Source: a virus. From it: DNA of 45,352 nt. The notes under the pieces were generated by a model that saw nothing but the letters and a program-made list of their open reading frames with translations, was not told where the DNA came from and ran no database searches. Positions 24,778 to 33,111 of the stretch are shown piece by piece (positions within the stretch are counted from its first letter, which is position 1; each line of letters begins with the position of its first letter). The stretch is taken from IMG/VR virus record IMGVR_UViG_3300029448_000084, positions 1 to 45,352 of that record; one strand, written 5' to 3'. A program made the translations under genes and the position numbers.

Positions 24778-25749
24778 TTAAAAGACGAAGTTAGCGCCAT
24801 CGTCCGAAAGAACAGTAACAAGAGATTCTGGACGATAGAGCTTCATACCCCACCGAGCAGTCGTTACATACTCTTCGCGTTGAAGGTCTTTGTTATATTC
24901 AGAATCAACTTTAGGTGCTTGTCTAACAGCGCCAATCAAAGGCAGTGCTTCCGGAGCAGCAGAGAAGAAATAGTTGGCAACCGCACCCGCCGAAGTGGAC
25001 ACAGAATCAACAGTTTCAACACCTACTGTAGGTAAGTAATTTGAAACATAAACATCGAAACCGTAGATGTTACGAATAAATTTCAAACCAGTTTGGTCAC
25101 TAAGACCGGAAGTAATGATGCCTTCCCATTGTGGGTTGTTGGATACATTAACTAAATTGGTTAGTGTATTAAGGTGGTAAGCAACTGAAGGATCCACAAC
25201 AGCAACTAAGTTAGTCAAAGGCACTTCAGCCTTCTTCAGAGAGTAGTGTGCTTTTGCGAAATCTTCCAAACCAATAGTTTTAAAATTGGTATTGACAGTA
25301 TCATTCGCGACAAACCTGTGGCGACCACCGTTAATAAGGTTAACGTTGCCGGCCGTTTGTCCTACGTTCATCTTTTCAAACATATCCTTTTCCATCTTCT
25401 CGGCGATGGCTCGGGCTTGTTTGGCAGGGAACGAAGAAATGACTTGGTTAGCATACACAGAATCTTGTTTCATTTTTTCTGTGATTGCGTGACCACTGGC
25501 AACATACTCAGTGATCGTGAAGGTGAAGTTACCAGTATCAAGATTACGATAGTTAACTGCGTTACCTTCTACGTAATTCTCAACGGTAGCTTGCCCGACT
25601 GACGGGATGTTAAAAGTATCACCGTCAGGAAATTCAGACAACATCTGCACAAATCCCGTGCCCATGAGTACGTCATTAAATTCTTCTTTTAAAAACGTAG
25701 ACCAGAGTTGAGATCTAATGAGATGGTCATTAGTACCTGTTTCAAACAT
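24778..25749 (-). CDS. major capsid protein (T7 gp10-like, HK97 fold)
   Basis: The 323-residue protein directly follows the scaffold gene in the late arm. It has the expected order of features: an N-terminal arm, a long helix region (AITEKMKQDSVYANQVISSFPAKQARAIAEKME), then beta-rich domain sequence with conserved-looking VAVVDPSVAYHLN and YGFDVYVSNYLP. RWGMKLYRPESLV near the C-terminus is typical of podovirus capsid proteins. It builds the icosahedral shell. Confidence 0.85.
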   Translation of the reverse strand: MFETGTNDHLIRSQLWSTFLKEEFNDVLMGTGFVQMLSEFPDGDTFNIPSVGQATVENYVEGNAVNYRNLDTGNFTFTITEYVASGHAITEKMKQDSVYANQVISSFPAKQARAIAEKMEKDMFEKMNVGQTAGNVNLINGGRHRFVANDTVNTNFKTIGLEDFAKAHYSLKKAEVPLTNLVAVVDPSVAYHLNTLTNLVNVSNNPQWEGIITSGLSDQTGLKFIRNIYGFDVYVSNYLPTVGVETVDSVSTSAGAVANYFFSAAPEALPLIGAVRQAPKVDSEYNKDLQREEYVTTARWGMKLYRPESLVTVLSDDGANFVF

Positions 25750-25766
25750 ATATTAATCTCCTAAGT

Positions 25767-26582
25767 TCAGGAAGTTCTTAGCTTCCCTTCTCTTTGCAAT
25801 TCAAAAAGTTTTCCTTGTACGTCTGGAGAATAAAATCTATTTCGATCCGTCCTGCGCATCTTGTTATAATATGCGATATGCTCGGGGTCTTCTTCGCTAG
25901 CTAGGGGGACGCTCGAAAAGTTCTGCGAAGATTGGTTAAAGGTTGTTTGGTCAGTTTTATTTTTAGCCACTTCACCTAGCAAAGATTTAAAAGCGTCGGG
26001 ACTTTTACCCGCCAGTTCTTGGATGTCTGTCATAGACATGTTTAAACTTTTTGCTTTTGTTTCCACTGCTTTTAGTGCGGCCTCTTCTGAACCAAACTTA
26101 GCTACGGCAAAATCATTAGACTCTTTTAGATTAACTTGTGTTTGTGTCTGTTGTTGATTTTTTTGTAGCAACTCCATAACAATTTCTTCTAGATTATTCT
26201 CTGTAGTACTTTTATTTTCTTCTTCTAAAGGAGTGTTTTCCTCAACTGGTTTTTGAGTACTTTCTTCTTTTGAAGTTTCAGTATTCTGTTTTTGAATTGT
26301 TTGTTGGTCTACCTTATCAAAAATAGAATTTACTTTAGATTCTAACATGGTCATGTCTTCCTTTAGTTTCCGATTTTCAAAAGAAAGTTCAGAAGAGATT
26401 TCTCTCATACCTTTGTTTTCTTCTTCTATGCGGGAGATGTGTTGATCAGCATGGTACTTTGCTTTAGCTAGTTCTTCGATACTAGAATATTTTTTTCCTT
26501 CACCGACTAGTTGGTCTATATAGTTGGCATCATCGGTTGATTTATTATCTTCTGTGGTCTTTGAATCTTTTAAATCAAACAT
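25767..26582 (-). CDS. scaffolding protein (T7 gp9-like)
   Basis: The 271-residue protein is acidic and Gln/Glu/Lys-rich. It has a coiled-coil stretch (about 50-90, HISRIEEENKGMREISSEL onward), low-complexity linkers (about 95-150) and a basic C-terminus (MRRTDRNRFYSPDV). Such composition and the place just upstream of the capsid gene are characteristic of scaffolds, which guide shell assembly and then leave. Confidence 0.82.
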   Translation of the reverse strand: MFDLKDSKTTEDNKSTDDANYIDQLVGEGKKYSSIEELAKAKYHADQHISRIEEENKGMREISSELSFENRKLKEDMTMLESKVNSIFDKVDQQTIQKQNTETSKEESTQKPVEENTPLEEENKSTTENNLEEIVMELLQKNQQQTQTQVNLKESNDFAVAKFGSEEAALKAVETKAKSLNMSMTDIQELAGKSPDAFKSLLGEVAKNKTDQTTFNQSSQNFSSVPLASEEDPEHIAYYNKMRRTDRNRFYSPDVQGKLFELQREGKLRTS

Positions 26583-26585
26583 TAA

Positions 26586-26810
26586 TTATCTCTTTCTTAT
26601 ATACTCATCATACGCTTTAACCAGCGCAGATAATTCTTTTTCAATACGACTAACAAGATCATAAGCAACTGCGTTAGAAATGGTCTCATCTGTATTTAGA
26701 CCTAGTATTTTACTAGGACTATGCTCTAGACGGATCACCTCCTTTAGTTTAAGTAAAGAATTTCTTGTGGTCTCAAAATCCTTAGGTTGAAAATGTTTTG
26801 AATACCCCAT
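26586..26810 (-). CDS. hypothetical protein (74 aa)
   Basis: A small, charged and probably helical protein (TTRNSLLKLKEVIRLE, LVSRIEKELSALVKAYDEYIRK) lies between the portal and scaffold genes, 3 bases from each. No family is recognised. It may be a minor head assembly factor. Confidence 0.65.
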   Translation of the reverse strand: MGYSKHFQPKDFETTRNSLLKLKEVIRLEHSPSKILGLNTDETISNAVAYDLVSRIEKELSALVKAYDEYIRKR

Positions 26811-26813
26811 CTA

Positions 26814-28625
26814 TTAGACCTCTTCATCAGGTTCTAATGTAGGATCATCTTCGGGAAACACGCTTCCTCCGACGGGAACTTCACTTTGGAAAAGTTCGCT
26901 AGCGCTTTGGGCAGCTTGTTGTGTTTCCAGTTCTTCGGCAACTCTAATGTTTTCGCTGAATAAATTATAGTCACTTAAATCTAAAACCTCTTCAATTAAT
27001 TGTGCTAGCTTTTTGCCAGACAAATGAGCAGAAACTTGAGGATCTTGAAATAATCCTGAAGCATATGCGTTAGTGATATTTTGTATTACTTCTGCCTTTT
27101 CTTTAAAGTTTCTGGCCCCTACTGGTAGAATGCGGCCCGAGCCAGTTAAATCTTGTGGCCGAATCGTTTCGAACAATTCAATAGATAGTTCGTCATCTAG
27201 AATCCTAATCGTATCAACTTCATCTAAGTTTTGTTTTGATATAATCAACATATGGTTTAACAAAGATTCTAAGAAAGCTTCTTCGAAATGTTCCGTCTTG
27301 TTTTGGAATAAACGAAGAGAAGCATTCTCTAGTCTTTGAATTTCGAAAGCAGTCTTTTCTCCAGGAGTTCTGAACCCTAAAGCTTCGCGAGGAACTCCCG
27401 CCATCTCTTCCATCTTGCGTTCTAAGTTTGCAATTTGGAAGTCTGCGTCTAAAGCCCTGGCATCAGGAGCCAACACTTCTACGTCTCCATCATCCCCGGT
27501 AATAATCTTTTCTAGTGGTTGCCAATTAAAGTCATGGACGAACCCTCTTACCTTTACTACGGGGAAAGCAATCAAATCGAAGACGTCTGCTTTGATATTT
27601 TCTAAATGGTCTATGCGATATTGCATACCTACTAGATTGTCTAGAGGACCCATAGCCCATAAGTTGTCTGGTCGTTCCCTCCACCCTGCGTGAAAGATAA
27701 CTCCTTCAGGGTTCGTAGATTTTATTTCTTCATCGGAAATTAATTTATGACCATCTGCAATAACAATCTTACGATTTTCTTTTAAGATGTTGTTGTCATA
27801 ATCATAAATGTCCCCGTAGAATTCTAAAATTTCTACTAGGTCTTGTCCGTAATATTGTTGGATTGAACCAAACCCATCCGCGATATAAGCGGAATCTCGT
27901 ACGTTATCTTCAAACTTTCTGTCTCCAGCCTGTGCCCTAACTCGCTCTCTAACCTTGGCTAGATAAGAAACTAATCCATTAGCTTCTTCTAATCCTGTTT
28001 GTTCTTTAACTCTTTTATGTAAGTCTGCTATTGTAACTAAAGATCTAATAATCTTAGGACTTGATTTAAAATCTCTAGAGACAGGATTGAACACAATGTC
28101 TAGAGGAGAAATTCTAACTAATCTAGGGCCGACATATGTAACAAGTTCCTGTTGTGTCTCAGGGTCTGTTTGTGTTTCTTTAACATAGTCTACTGTCGCA
28201 AAACAGTTACCATAATCGATGTAGTCTAAGACAACCTTTGACATAGTAATTCTAAACTTAGAGACTCGAAGCTTATCATACATATAACTTTTAATTACAT
28301 TGCGAACTTCTTTCGAAGCCGAATCAGAATTAGAAGCCTCCCAAGAAAGCCAGTTCTTTTTAGGAAACAGGATCGCCATGTACAAGGCATGGAGGGTATC
28401 TCTGATTTGGCAAAGCTTAGGAATCGTAGTTGTGTTAGTCCACGGGAGAGTAGAGTTAGAAGTTGTTGAGGTATCTGTCGCAAACAAATAGTTACGTAAC
28501 TCTTGCCATTCATTTACTTTGTTGTGTCTTTGCACGCGCCACTGCTGTTGCATATTAGCAATTTGAGTAGCTAGATTATCTTCGGTTAAGATATCCTTTA
28601 ATGTAATACTTTCGTGTCCGTTCAT
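26814..28625 (-). CDS. portal / head-tail connector protein (T7 gp8-like)
   Basis: The 603-residue protein lies between the large terminase and the scaffold. Conserved-looking segments are TIPKLCQIRDTLHALYMAIL, the wing/stem part with IDHLENIKADVFDLIAFP, and MAGVPREALGFRTPGEKTAFE, a signature region of podovirus portals. The C-terminus is acidic. Twelve copies normally form the DNA entry channel and dock the tail. The end overlaps nothing; the start shares one base with the terminase stop. Confidence 0.88.
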   Translation of the reverse strand: MNGHESITLKDILTEDNLATQIANMQQQWRVQRHNKVNEWQELRNYLFATDTSTTSNSTLPWTNTTTIPKLCQIRDTLHALYMAILFPKKNWLSWEASNSDSASKEVRNVIKSYMYDKLRVSKFRITMSKVVLDYIDYGNCFATVDYVKETQTDPETQQELVTYVGPRLVRISPLDIVFNPVSRDFKSSPKIIRSLVTIADLHKRVKEQTGLEEANGLVSYLAKVRERVRAQAGDRKFEDNVRDSAYIADGFGSIQQYYGQDLVEILEFYGDIYDYDNNILKENRKIVIADGHKLISDEEIKSTNPEGVIFHAGWRERPDNLWAMGPLDNLVGMQYRIDHLENIKADVFDLIAFPVVKVRGFVHDFNWQPLEKIITGDDGDVEVLAPDARALDADFQIANLERKMEEMAGVPREALGFRTPGEKTAFEIQRLENASLRLFQNKTEHFEEAFLESLLNHMLIISKQNLDEVDTIRILDDELSIELFETIRPQDLTGSGRILPVGARNFKEKAEVIQNITNAYASGLFQDPQVSAHLSGKKLAQLIEEVLDLSDYNLFSENIRVAEELETQQAAQSASELFQSEVPVGGSVFPEDDPTLEPDEEV

Positions 28626-30217
28626 TAACGAATACCTCCGAAACGAGAAGCAGATAACCTCTGTCTATTAAACTTAGTGTCTTGAGAACTGTTTATTCTA
28701 CCTATGAAAGACGCCGAAGGCGCGACGATATTATCGACAGCCAAGGCTGCCGCATCTTTCACATCATCTGTAGGAGAGTGTGGCCTTACTAATTCATCTT
28801 CCAATACTTGACAGTTACCCCCTCGATAGTGCCAGACCTGATGGTTCTGATATCTAGGTTCTAAAACCGCCATTATTCTTTCTATTTTAGTCCCGCTTAT
28901 TCGAGTGTGTCGTACCTCCTGGAACGAAAGGGAAAGACCATTCATTCTACATTGGTCTTTGATTGCTTTGACAACTGCGCCTTGAGCGGCACCAACTTCC
29001 GCGACCATCTTTCTAAACCCCCACTTCTGGTGGAGCTTAAGGATAGCGTTGAAGTAGTCTTGAATCCGGTCCGTTTGGAACCTATCAATATCCAAGATGT
29101 AATATTGAAAGTCCCCGGTCACCCCGACTACGGTAATGGCTGTGTGGTCTCTTTTCTTATTCTTAGGCGAGTAAGCTAAGTCAACCGCAGCAATAACATT
29201 TAATCTCTGCCCATTAAAGAACCAGTAGCCCATGTTCTGTTGAAGATAGTTCCTATCATAATATTGGAAGTCTTCGTAATTAATGGTGGCAGACTCTGGA
29301 TCGTTCGGGTCGTTGTAGTACTGTGCCCTGAACTGTGTTCGATCTAAGTACTGTCCCTTCTTACGGGCAAGGATTCTCTTGTCGAAGCCGAACCATTTTC
29401 CATCAGTCCTTTGTTGACGAGGCCACAGGAATTCTCCTGTCCCATCTCCTTTAGATTCTACTTGTCTCTCGAAGATTTCGTAGATCTCTTTGGAGTCTAC
29501 CACCTCTCCTTCAGGACTAAAGGTATCTTCCTTCATTTCCTGCATAGAGCCGTAAAGATCCTTCGGGTGGTACCTAGTACCCACACACCACTCTAGCGCA
29601 TCAGCGCCCTCGATAGAGGCTAGGAGAGAGTATTGTTCTTTGACTCTGTTTCTTCCCTCTTCGGTGTAGGCGTTTTCTTTTACGACTACGTCATCCAATA
29701 CAGCCACATCGCAATGGAGACCTGTGACCGAAGTCGTGAGTCCTGCTGTAAAGATAGAGGGATCTCGTATCCCTTCTTGTTTCCTTATGGGGTGATCTAA
29801 AGAGATCTCTGAAGTCGTCCACTTCTCTCGCTTAGACTCCTCTAAGTTTATCATCTCAGGCCAATAAGTCCTATAGATATCCGAAGTAAAGATTGTCTTG
29901 ATTAGTCCTAACTGCTTCTCTGCCAGGTTAGCCGTAGAAGAGATATACAAAACTCTATGGTCAGGATGTTTGGTCAAGTACCACGCAACTCTATAAGCCA
30001 TCATAGCCGACTTACCATGGTCACGAGGAAGAAGAGCTAGTTGGTGTGATAGAGCATCTTCTCTGTTCCACCAAGTAATTAACTCTTTATGGACTGCGCC
30101 CAAAACTCGGTAAGGCGCCACCAGTCTAATAAAAAACTCTAAATCCGCTTCTGCCCTAAATCTAATCTGGTCTTTTAGTTCTTGTGGATTAGCCGCTTGA
30201 GCTTCTTGGTTTTTCAT
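28625..30217 (-). CDS. terminase large subunit (T7 gp19-like)
   Basis: The 530-residue protein has an ATPase domain with a Walker A-like PRDHGKS at 64-70 and a Walker B-like DVAVLDDVV near 165-175. A nuclease domain starts at about 340 (VIAAVDLAYSPKNKKRDHTAI), with later acidic residues in VAEVGAAQGAVV. It cuts concatemers and pumps DNA through the portal. The PRDHGKS form without a canonical GxxxxGK spacing is common in T7-like terminases. The start overlaps the stop of the small-subunit candidate by one base. Confidence 0.92.
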   Translation of the reverse strand: MKNQEAQAANPQELKDQIRFRAEADLEFFIRLVAPYRVLGAVHKELITWWNREDALSHQLALLPRDHGKSAMMAYRVAWYLTKHPDHRVLYISSTANLAEKQLGLIKTIFTSDIYRTYWPEMINLEESKREKWTTSEISLDHPIRKQEGIRDPSIFTAGLTTSVTGLHCDVAVLDDVVVKENAYTEEGRNRVKEQYSLLASIEGADALEWCVGTRYHPKDLYGSMQEMKEDTFSPEGEVVDSKEIYEIFERQVESKGDGTGEFLWPRQQRTDGKWFGFDKRILARKKGQYLDRTQFRAQYYNDPNDPESATINYEDFQYYDRNYLQQNMGYWFFNGQRLNVIAAVDLAYSPKNKKRDHTAITVVGVTGDFQYYILDIDRFQTDRIQDYFNAILKLHQKWGFRKMVAEVGAAQGAVVKAIKDQCRMNGLSLSFQEVRHTRISGTKIERIMAVLEPRYQNHQVWHYRGGNCQVLEDELVRPHSPTDDVKDAAALAVDNIVAPSASFIGRINSSQDTKFNRQRLSASRFGGIR

Positions 30218-30726
30218 TAGTTCAGCAATCTATCTGCATCTTTTAAAACTTCAGCATAGTCTGGGTTTTTGTTTCGGGTACGAGAGGAAGACTGTCCTTT
30301 TTCACTTTTATTTTCTTCTTTTAGTTCTTGGTATAAAGGACTTAAATGAATTCCTTTATCTAGGATAAATCTCGAAGCTGCGAGACCTGTGGAACCTTCT
30401 TCGAACGAAAGAAGAATAATCTTGTGTAAGGTGTCCGACTTTAGCTTGACATCTAGATCTTTACGCCATTTAAGAACAAGAGGTCTCATCCATTCTAGAT
30501 CTCGAAGATGTACCCAATGATCCCAGTTGTATAAGTGCTTAACTGCAAATTTGTATTCGGTAATGTCCCCTTCTTGCAAGTAAAGTTTACGAAGGGAAGG
30601 AAACTCATTATCTTCGTCTTTTAAAGTATAAAGGACACTAGATTTATCTTTACTAAAGTCCATCTCTTTAAATAGAGATACGGTCAGGAAATTACCATTT
30701 TTTCCTTTAAATTTACTCACACTCAT
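30217..30726 (-). CDS. putative terminase small subunit (T7 gp18-like position)
   Basis: The 169-residue protein is the first gene of the leftward arm, directly upstream of the large terminase with a one-base overlap, which is the standard place for the small subunit. It is charged and mostly helical (VLKWRKDLDVKLKSDTLHKIILLS) with a basic, Ser/Arg-rich linker near the C-terminus (GQSSSRTRNKN). The start at 30726 follows AAGGA. An alternative GTG lies two codons later. The role is inferred from position. Confidence 0.6.
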   Translation of the reverse strand: MSVSKFKGKNGNFLTVSLFKEMDFSKDKSSVLYTLKDEDNEFPSLRKLYLQEGDITEYKFAVKHLYNWDHWVHLRDLEWMRPLVLKWRKDLDVKLKSDTLHKIILLSFEEGSTGLAASRFILDKGIHLSPLYQELKEENKSEKGQSSSRTRNKNPDYAEVLKDADRLLN

Positions 30727-30868
30727 AATAAATTTTATCCTTTGAACATAATTATATATAATATATATAATATACCTAAGTTATAGAGTGGAAGGAAACG
30801 AAAAGGAAATGATTAGAGGGAAAGGAGTTTCTTTAACTGCCGCCAAAACTATATATAGTTATATCTAT

Positions 30869-30897
30869 ATTATACCATGTCTACTAACCTATGTCAA
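30869..30897 (-). promoter_or_regulatory. consensus sigma-70 promoter for the leftward virion arm
   Basis: On the minus strand TTGACA (30897-30892) and TATAAT (30874-30869) are both perfect consensus hexamers with a 17-base spacer. The transcript should start near 30862 and reach the small-terminase ATG at 30726 after about 135 bases of leader. Since no phage RNA polymerase is encoded, this is the likely main host-polymerase promoter of the virion genes. Confidence 0.8.
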
Positions 30898-31068
30898 GTA
30901 AAAAATGCAATATTTATAAAAATTTTATGTAGTAAATTTTAGGTGACTATATGAACAGAGCGATGCAAATCAAAACCCCTGATACCCCCCCATCTGACTT
31001 TCCCCGATCACAAACAATCGTATTAAGTGTGTACCACAAGTTTAGAGATTTGTCAACCCCTTACCAAG

Positions 31069-31146
31069 TACTTTTTTATTTTTTTACATCATCACACCTT
31101 ATCTCTCTAATCATCACCCAATCATAACACACCTATTCACTATCAT
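31069..31146 (+). other. 78-base G-free tract
   Basis: There is no G on the plus strand from 31069 to 31146, and the tract contains T-runs and repeats of the ATCATCAC type (31088-31095 and 31111-31118). Such a strand-biased tract next to promoters could be a DNA-unwinding or replication-start element, or a single-strand protein site. The absence of G is seen directly; the function is inferred. Confidence 0.5.
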
Positions 31147-31233
31147 GCGGTAATATAATACCTCTTTCAATTACAAATTAGTCATAACTTTTTTCTTGCA
31201 TACCATTCTTTCCCCTGTTATCTCTCCATCATC

Positions 31234-31880
31234 GCTGGCCCTATCACCAATCGGTGAAGCCTTATGTCAGTGACCAGCCCTCTATCAGGGAAGCCTATTG
31301 CGAGAATGGGTGCGGGAGCTAACGTAGCGGTTAGTGACTGTAATTAAACAAACGTGGATATCGATGATGTCGAAACTCTTTTGTGATACGCGGTAAGCTA
31401 TCGATAAGGTAGCCTAGAGAGTATGATGTTTATGCGCGGTGAGGGCTAGCCCTAGTGCGTTTAGATGTAGTCCGTAAGGGCCCAAAGGACTAGTAAGCAG
31501 AAGGCTAACGCGTTGCGGGAGAGAAGCTGACTGCTTCCGCCAGAGGTCAGGGCTTAAAAGCCGGTGCGTCCAGGCTCCCGATCTCTTAAAATATGGACAA
31601 CTAACTAAAATCGAAGATGAATGACAATGGAATAGCTTAGCTAGATCTTGTTACCTTGTAACGATTTACCTCACCAATCGTGATGGGAAAGCAACAATCT
31701 ATAATGTTATGTTAATCTTAGTTTATCGAACGATAGTTAGCATGTGAAAAACGCTGCTATGGCGTAACAATAGCTACGCAGCGCAGAAACCCAGCCTTTT
31801 GTATACACAAAGGGAGTGACACTGGTGGCCTGCGTTGTAAGGTGTTGTTGCACCACAAGCCACGCGGTTTAATCCGCACG
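31234..31880 (+). ncRNA. large structured RNA candidate (about 650 nt)
   Basis: The region has no open frame but is dense in stems. A long-range 7-bp pairing CGGGAGC (31313-31319) with GCTCCCG (31574-31580) closes a multibranched domain. Inside it are GCTATC-gataa-GGTAGC (31397-31413), AGGG-ctag-CCCT (31442-31453), TAGTCC/GGACTA (31468-31473 with 31487-31492) and GCGGGAG/CTTCCGC (31515-31521 with 31534-31540). Before it are TCACC-aatc-GGTGA (31244-31257) and GCTGG/CCAGC (31234-31238 with 31274-31278). After it are GTTAC-ctt-GTAAC (31650-31662), CGCT.GCTAT with ATAGC..AGCG (31752-31783), a CCTTTTGT/ACAAAGG stem (31795-31813), and GTGGC with GCCAC (31825-31829, 31859-31863) enclosing GGTG/CACC. 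Size, phage context and nearby tRNAs recall the GOLLD and ROOL classes, but I cannot assign it to either. The borders are approximate. Confidence 0.6.
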
Positions 31881-31893
31881 AAAGGAACTAAAA

Positions 31894-32652
31894 ATGTCTA
31901 GTAAATTCAACATTTACGATGCCAAAACTATTAACACAAGTTTGACTAACCTGGGTAAAAAAGTCGAAGCATCGTTAGAGAAGGTGGATGAACTCTACCC
32001 TCATTGTCTTGCCTATCTCTTTGAAGGTAACGCAGATCCTATGACTCGTCTGTTTAACATCACTAAGAACCTTCAGGTTAAAGTGTACCCATGGGATTCT
32101 GTTAACGATTGTGTTCTTGATAACCCTGTATCAAAGTCTCTTTCAGTCATCATCAAGATTTTGACGAAAGACTTGGCACCCTTTGCAACTTTCTCTAACA
32201 AAGATGTAAAGTGCAAAGGTTGGAAAGAGTACGAGCAAGACAGAGCCGACAGCTTGGATCTTTTGTTCGAGGCAATGAAAGGCGGGGAGCATTCAGACCC
32301 TTTGTCTTTGGTCAATTACAACCCTATCTTATCTGGGCCTGATACATCTTATTATAGCGATGAGCAGGTGAAGAAGATGTTGGCCTCTCTCGTTGCCCGT
32401 ATCAACAAACGAGGAACAGTAGCTAGGGGATTAGTACAGCAACTTGAGGTATTGGCAGACGTTGAACCACAACATCAACCAGAGCCCAAGGTTACAGACG
32501 AAGAGGAAGAGGACAAGCCTATCGTTAGCCCTACCTCTGAGATCAACACAGAGCCACAGCCCGTTGTTAGCTTGTCAGACCAAAGTGACACTGCTATTGC
32601 TGCTGCTATCAACAAAGCTCTAATTGATAAGGACGGTAAGCCTGCTTTCTGA
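31894..32652 (+). CDS. hypothetical protein, first rightward gene (252 aa)
   Basis: The protein has a folded N-terminal region of about 190 residues, partly helical (TINTSLTNLGKKVEASLEKVDELYPHCLAYLFEGN). A disordered acidic/proline linker (EPQHQPEPKVTDEEEEDKPIV) and a short helical end follow. No known domain is recognised. It starts 7 bases after AAGGA, just downstream of the structured RNA and of a GCGG/CCGC mini-hairpin. Since it is the first gene after the control region it is likely made early and in quantity. Binding of nucleic acid or of the RNA candidate is possible but speculative. Confidence 0.8.
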   Translation: MSSKFNIYDAKTINTSLTNLGKKVEASLEKVDELYPHCLAYLFEGNADPMTRLFNITKNLQVKVYPWDSVNDCVLDNPVSKSLSVIIKILTKDLAPFATFSNKDVKCKGWKEYEQDRADSLDLLFEAMKGGEHSDPLSLVNYNPILSGPDTSYYSDEQVKKMLASLVARINKRGTVARGLVQQLEVLADVEPQHQPEPKVTDEEEEDKPIVSPTSEINTEPQPVVSLSDQSDTAIAAAINKALIDKDGKPAF

Positions 32653-32654
32653 TC

Positions 32655-32700
32655 GCGTTTAATACGCACTGCGTTTAATACGCACGTGGTTTACCCACAC
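32655..32700 (+). repeat. three tandem mini-hairpins
   Basis: GCGTTTAATACGCAC occurs twice exactly (32655-32669 and 32671-32685), followed by the related GTGGTTTACCCACAC (32686-32700). Each folds as a 4-bp stem with a 5-base T-rich loop followed by AC: GCGT/ACGC, GCGT/ACGC, GTGG/CCAC. A fourth relative, GCGGTTTAATCCGCAC, lies at 31864-31879 before the gene at 31894. The stems differ between copies but stay paired, which points to selection on RNA structure. They could be RNA-processing or stability elements between the gene and tRNA-Leu. Confidence 0.65.
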
Positions 32701-32709
32701 AAACAAATA

Positions 32710-32791
32710 GCCCGCATGATGGAATAGGTAGACATAACAGACTTAAAATCTGTGGCTTTATAGCGTCCCGGTTCGAGTCCGGGTGCGGGCA
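32710..32791 (+). tRNA. tRNA-Leu (anticodon UAA)
   Basis: A complete cloverleaf is visible. The acceptor is GCCCGCA with TGCGGGC (7 bp). The anticodon stem is ACAGA/TCTGT around loop CTTAAAA, with anticodon TAA at 32744-32746. The T arm is CCGG-TTCGAGT-CCGG with the TTCGA motif, and there is a long variable arm as required for Leu. CCA is encoded at 32792-32794. It reads TTA codons, which are very frequent in this AT-rich genome. Confidence 0.95.
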
Positions 32792-32819
32792 CCATTTCGC
32801 TAAGAAATAGGAGAACATC

Positions 32820-33095
32820 ATGCACGGTTTTAAAATATCTTATACTTTTCCTAGCGGAAACGTAATTAGTGTCGATTATAACGATGGTAAGTTAACTATT
32901 GATGGTTACGTAATAGGTGACAAAGCTTTTGCGGCGTTGCTTGCCGAAGGAGTAAATCAAGAAATGGAAAAGTATTCCTCCAACATTAAATGTTTTAGGG
33001 GAGAAGAATATAATAATGCTCTTCAAAGGGTATACAGCAACCAATTCTTTTACCCAAAAGGAAAAAGCAAGTGGAAAAAACGACTAAACTTTTAA
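32820..33095 (+). CDS. hypothetical protein (91 aa)
   Basis: The gene starts after AGGAGA and is preceded by a small hairpin ATTTC-gctaa-GAAAT at 32794-32808 just past the tRNA. The protein is beta-rich at the N-terminus (FKISYTFPSGNVISVDYNDGKLTIDGYVIG) and basic at the end (KGKSKWKKRL). No family is recognised. Confidence 0.65.
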   Translation: MHGFKISYTFPSGNVISVDYNDGKLTIDGYVIGDKAFAALLAEGVNQEMEKYSSNIKCFRGEEYNNALQRVYSNQFFYPKGKSKWKKRLNF

Positions 33096-33111
33096 CATAA
33101 AGGATAGTATC

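Larger units (their letters stand above)
30727..31893. other. divergent control region, no protein gene seen
   Basis: This 1167-base region separates the leftward and rightward arms. From the left, 30740-30775 and 30848-30875 are AT-rich runs, the second carrying the leftward promoter. Then come a mixed stretch to 31060, a 78-base G-free tract (31069-31146), and a possible rightward -10 box TATAAT at 31154-31159 inside the partial palindrome GGTAATATAATACC, with no good -35. From about 31230 a stem-rich, RNA-like region reaches the ribosome site of the gene at 31894. A second TGTCAA at 31051-31056 could be the -35 of another leftward promoter, but its -10 is poor. Confidence 0.8.

Noticed and set aside
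30810-30902. 30-codon frame starting ATGATTAGAGGG in the control region
   Set aside because: It runs through the leftward promoter and AT-runs, has no protein-like pattern and only a chance ribosome-like GGAAA.
31196-31224. Rightward promoter TTGCAT-17-TATCTC before the RNA candidate
   Set aside because: The -10 matches only three of six positions; the TATAAT at 31154 is a better box but lacks a -35, so no rightward promoter is claimed here.
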